Of a stretch of 64,000 nucleotides of DNA, positions 59,660 through 64,000 are shown one piece after another. Within the stretch, counting starts at the first letter, position 1. Every line of letters begins with the position of its first letter. Source of the stretch: Microcebus murinus (lineage: Eukaryota; Chordata; Mammalia; Primates; Cheirogaleidae); NCBI RefSeq assembly GCF_040939455.1, contig NC_134111.1, positions 58,732,501-58,796,500 on the forward strand, in the 5' to 3' direction. The position numbers and the translations under genes were made by a program. The notes beneath the pieces were generated by a model, which made no database searches, had not been told where the DNA came from, and was given only the letters and a program-made list of their open reading frames with translations.

Positions 59660-60468
59660 AAATTAACATTTACTTTTTTAGAGTTGTAATATACTTTAAT
59701 TAATAGAAAATTAGTTGAAACAAAGCTATATAGCCTTAGAGAATCAAGTTTTGTCTCTATTTCCAACTTTTGAATTTTTCCTTTTAGTGTGTTCACATAA
59801 TTAATTATATTTTCTATCAAAGTGGGAAGTATAGGGTGATTACTTCTGAGTTGTAATTCCAATAAGCAGTGACATAACAGTATTTTCAATAATATTTTCT
59901 ACACACACATTTAATGTCAGACACTGTGACTGTAACTTTTGCAGTTTGAGGTGTGATAGCAAAACTAGCACAAATTCCTTCTTCCCAATTTCACACATAG
60001 GAGATTTGTTCTTACTGTAAATCTTAGCAACCTCAGCATGCAATTTTTTTTCTTTCCTTCTTAAGTCAGGAACTTTCGCCTTTTCACTTAAAGGAAGCAC
60101 TTTATGGCTTCTCTTTGGCAGAGCCAAATTGCCAACATCACTACTCCTAAGTTTGGGGGCTATTATTAAATAAAATAAGGGTGACTTGAACACAAGTGCT
60201 GTGATACTGCTACAGTGGATCTGATGACTGAGACGGTTACAATGTGACTCAGGGGCAGTTAGTGTATCCAGTATGGATACACTACAAAAACAGATTGCAA
60301 GACAGAGCAGGATGGCATGAGATTCCATTTTGCTACTCCAAACGCTGTGCAATTTAAAACTGATGAATTGTTTATTTCTGGAATTTTCCATTAATAATTT
60401 TGGACCATAGTTGACCATGTGTAAGTAAAATCACCAAATATGAAACCACACATAAGGGGGGACCACAG
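59660..60468 (-). pseudogene. Decayed Tigger (pogo-type) transposon with transposase N-terminus
   Basis: On the minus strand the right end gives CTGTGGTCCCCCCTTA, a Tigger-like terminal repeat. Downstream, the frame running from about 60163 reads APKLRSSDVGN, then KRSHKVLPLSEKAKV and KKLHAEVAKIYSKNKSP, the N-terminal helix-turn-helix (CENP-B/pogo type) of the transposase. The expected start codon is ATA (60161-60163). The frame breaks after about 65 residues and stops recur. The 192-codon open frame that covers it starts upstream by chance and is not a gene. Confidence 0.85.
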
Positions 60469-60685
60469 CCCTGGTTTTCAGCAATTTGATTATGCTTTGC
60501 CTTGGTGTGGCTTGAGCTTCTTGGATGCAATTCTTTGTTCTGTGGGTTTATACTTTCATCAAATTAGGAATTTTTTTAGTCATTATTTCTTAAGATATTT
60601 TTTTCTGTCCTCCTACTCCTTCTGGGATTCCAACTATATGTATATTAAATTTTTTATATTGTTTCCCAGGTCTCTAAGTTTCTGT

Positions 60686-60716
<31 letters not shown>

Positions 60717-61860
60717 ATCTCTCACTGCCCCTCTCTCTCCCCACTGCTTTGTTTTGTTTTCTATTTATGTTTTCATGTTCATAGAATTTTTTTTCTTTTG
60801 CAGTATCTAACCTGCTATTAATATCATTCAGTGAATTCTTATTCCCAGTGTTGTATTTTTCACCTTCAGAGGTCCCATTTGGTCTTTTTATAGCTTCCAT
60901 TTCTCTCCTCATTATGTTCATATTTTCCTTTGAACTTCTGAACATATTTATAATTTTTATAATAGCTGTTTTAAAGTCTTTGTCTGCTAATTCCATCATG
61001 TCTGTCATTTTTGGGCCTGTTTCTATTAACTAATTCATCTCCTGGGTAAGAGACATATTTCCCAGCTTCTTCATATTATTAGACACTTGACATTGTGACT
61101 TTTTGTTGTTGAGTGCTGGGTTTTGTGGTATTCCTTTAAAGAGTGTTGGACATTGTCCTGTCAGGGAATTAAGCTACTTATGGATAAGCCTGGTCCTCTT
61201 GCTTGTTTTTCAGTTTTTAGTATATCAGTTTTTTAGTACCCTTTGTACTAAAGGTGGTTTAACTAACCCCTGACCTTTCTGTTTCTCTATGGAATGCCCT
61301 GTATATTCAACAACATTTTTCCATTCTCACTGGTGGGAACTCACATGATTCCCAGGTATATGTGAGTTCTGGGAATGGTTTGGTTTATAGCTCCCTAATA
61401 ACTATCCTTTCCTTTCCCTGGCAGTTGTTCTTAGTCTGGCTTTGTTGAATTTCACTCTGCCCTACACAGATTGCTATTCCACCAAAGACTTAATGCTATC
61501 TCTATGCAGATTTGTAGAGCTCATTCATTCATGGCACAGCTCTATTCTCTCTGGTAATCTGCTTTGCAAATTCTAGCTGCCTCAGTCTCTCTTATCTCTG
61601 ATTTCTGTCTCCTCAACTCAGTGCAGCTTCCAGGATTTCTTCTGGTTTTTCCTCCCTGTGCTGCAGTCCAGAAACTGCTGGGGCAATCACAGGGTTCATC
61701 TTATTTGGTCCCTTTTTCTAAGAGAATACAATTCTATCTTGTTGTCCAATGTGTAAAATCAGTTGTTTCATATATTTTGTCTGGTTTTTTAACAATAGTT
61801 GTTTTCAGTGGGAGGGTAAATTGTGTAAGCAGTTATGCCTTCATGAGAGGATGCATCATT
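60469..61860 (-). mobile_element. Old L1 ORF1 and 5' region remnant (L1M or HAL1 type)
   Basis: On the minus strand, 61008-60715 encodes a piece like L1 ORF1: MTDMMELADKDFKTAIIKII, then ENMNIMRREMEAIK and NDINSRLDTAKEKK, a coiled-coil part. Near 60630 the reverse strand reads like the conserved 'VIGVPEGE' area as IVGIPEG. From 61009 upward is the DNA expected upstream of ORF1. Frames are broken. A (CT)n run (60689-60722) interrupts ORF1. Confidence 0.7.
60689..60722. repeat. (TC)n microsatellite inside the L1 remnant
   Basis: About 15 TC units, then TGTCTATCTCTC. Its length is likely to vary between individuals. Confidence 0.95.
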
Positions 61861-64000
61861 TAAAAAACAGAACAAAATAACAATACTATGCCAACAAAAA
61901 TACTGTTTTCTCTTACCTAAGAATAGCATGATATATTATATTGGAATAGAATGCCAGCAAATGGTGTAGCAGTCACTATGTCTGAGGAAAGGAGACTAAC
62001 TTCTATTGATTGCAGCCCCCCTCAGCTCCTGCTAATGCTTTGGATCCTAGCAGATTTTTTATGATTCATATTCATCCTCTGGTTTGGGGGACTTTTCCTT
62101 ATGGTCCCTGCTGAGTGCCGCAACAACTCTCACTTGGGCATGTGGACACTTCTGCAGATGGGAGTGAGGCAGCTGCACACCTGGTGCTCTTTTAGGTCTT
62201 CTTAGTATAAATAAGCCCCCCTTGCCAGGTCTTCTTTGTGGCACCCACCCCAGTCTGGCATAGAGTACTCTATGAGGCTTCCTTCAATTGGAATTCCAGG
62301 CCCAGATTAAGGAAAGGGTGTTTCTGCCCTTCAACCAGAGCTTTTTGAGAGTTTTCTGTCATCTAGTTTACTGCCCAGCCCACCCCACCTCCACCTGGGG
62401 GGGGGAGGCAGGGCAAGAGTTCCTTTGAAAACTCGTGGATCACTCACTTGCTCTACTCACTTTCAGAATTCTCTGCCTACCTAAGAAAGGTTTTGTTATT
62501 TTTTGTTTCCTTTCTTTGGGCTGAAAGACTGCTCTCATGTCATCTCCTGTATTTTTACATTTAAAGATTTTTAGCCAAACTATTTTCTCAAGTAACTCCA
62601 GGTTTTATAAACTTTTTTACATCTTCTTTAATTTCTTGAGAGATTAGAGCAATATCCCTCATAGGCAAAATCAGAGGACAATTCACTTGGCATTTGATTG
62701 GGTCACCTCAAGGTATCACCTCTTACTACAAAATCAACCAGTTTCCTATGATTCAGTTAAAACATCTTGACATTCCTTTCCCAAGTTTTCTATGTATCTG
62801 GTATATTCCCTGAGAGGCTCTGATATTGCCTTTATTCTCTTCTTTTTGGAGTTTTCATTATTGATTCTGTTTTTGTTTTTCTCGATAGTCCATTTATAGC
62901 TTCCTCTCAGAACCATCAGAATCATTTGCAAATATACTCACTGACATTTTGTCCTGACATGTTAGAATTTTGGGTGAATAGACAAATTAGGTCTTTCTGG
63001 AATCCAACTGAAGCTGGTTGAAATGACAGATGGGAATTATTGGCTCATAGAACTGGAAGTTGACATGTAAGTTGGCTCCAGGGTTGGGTTGAGTCAGCTG
63101 CTCAACAGTTTCCTTTCATCTCCTCTCTGCATCTTGTAGGGTCAGCTTCCTCTGAAACTGGTTCTACTTTGTGGTCACAAAACAGTCGTGTCAACTTCCA
63201 TGATGATGTCCTTCTCCACACACGTCTCTGGAGGAAGAGGGAATCGTTTCCAGTAGTGTTCTCAGAAGAAGGAATTTTTTCCCCAGAGAACCTCTCCCTT
63301 GATCTCATCAGCCTGAATCAGTCATGTTGGTAGAGGTAACTGTGGGCAGGGAGAGGAATCATGTTCACTAGTTTGGGCTCCAGCTACTTGCCCTTCTGCC
63401 AGTGTGAGATGCCCAGTAGTGGTGAAGCTATCTGAATGAAAATCTGGGTAGTGGCTAAGAAAGGGGGGAATAAATATTGGAGAGAGAACCATAATGTCTA
63501 GTATCTCTAACTATTCAGAGAAGAATAAATGTCTTGAAAGTAAAGAAAAACATACTAAATACTTATGCTAGGCTTTGTGCCAGGGACTGGCATATGTGCT
63601 GATGTTTCTTTCTATGTATTTCTGACACTTTGGGGGTACCTGCTCTGACTCTTCTGTGAGAGTTTCCCTGCCAAGATGAATGGGCTCTTATAGCCTGTTT
63701 GTTGGATGAAGCTGATTGGATCACGGATCATTATACGGTCCACATGAAGCCAATTGTCTTCCCTCTCTGGGAATTTTGAAGTGGGTTTCAAACTAGTCAG
63801 ATTCTGCTGATTGTGGAGCAAACATATAACACTGGAAGCTTGAGATGGCCATTTTTTGTATGTGTGATAGAAAAACAAAAGAGGCCAGTTCAGGCAGAAA
63901 GAACAAAATAGATTGTGGCAGAAATTAAGGTGGTATTTGGCTCAAAAGTGGGAAAAACAGAGATAAGCACCTTTGGTTTCTGATGACTTTCATATTCATG
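61861..64000. other. 3' end of the window, no gene recognised
   Basis: Less AT-rich than its surroundings, with a G run at about 62398-62408. It may hold further parts of old L1 or LTR elements that I cannot name. I looked for the first exon of PPP1R1C (start MEPNSPKKIQF in human) and did not see it. Confidence 0.4.

Overview
The window is nuclear DNA of a primate, most likely a strepsirrhine of the lemur type. It is AT-rich, with one strong CpG island, long introns and dense interspersed repeats. Several Alu copies carry the middle linker (read on the Alu strand as ...AGAAATTAATTGGCCAACT...) and the 'CCTAGCACTCTGGGAGGC' and 'GAGCAAGAGCGAGACC' variants that I associate with strepsirrhine Alus, and the youngest L1 3' ends also look strepsirrhine. 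The species is an inference.

The only protein-coding gene I can support is ITPRID2 (also SSFA2, KRAP), complete on the + strand. Its CpG-island promoter lies at about 5.8-7.1 kb and its start codon at 6377. Seventeen coding exons can be joined with consensus splice sites and no break in frame to a stop at 41145-41147. The predicted protein has 1257 residues; I recall about 1259 for human. A spliced 3' UTR probably runs from 42032 to just past the AATAAA at 43155-43160. The product links IP3 receptors on the endoplasmic reticulum to cortical actin. The sequence shows its IP3-receptor-binding region, including the paired Phe202-Phe203, and a C-terminal coiled coil.

Layout: 1-5.8 kb is 5' intergenic DNA with a hAT-type DNA transposon with an 8-bp target duplication, a MIR and a one-monomer Alu. 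5.8-43.2 kb is ITPRID2, whose introns hold Alu, MIR, L2, L1 3' end and MER2 copies. 43.2-64 kb is 3' intergenic DNA with nested Alus, an inverted L1, an old L1 split by an Alu, an ERVL-MaLR-like LTR, two Tigger-type transposons (one with a decayed transposase) and an L1 ORF1 remnant. No exon of the expected next gene, PPP1R1C, was seen. I recall the order NEUROD1 - ITPRID2 - PPP1R1C from human chromosome 2.

I found no undescribed multi-gene system here. The items most worth checking are in transcript regulation and genome history: a start-stop uORF in the 5' UTR, a NAGNAG acceptor at exon 6, strong cryptic donors inside coding exons, a CpG-dense unannotated island downstream at 47.2-47.45 kb, two single-monomer Alu insertions, and several insertions dated by nesting or target-site duplications.
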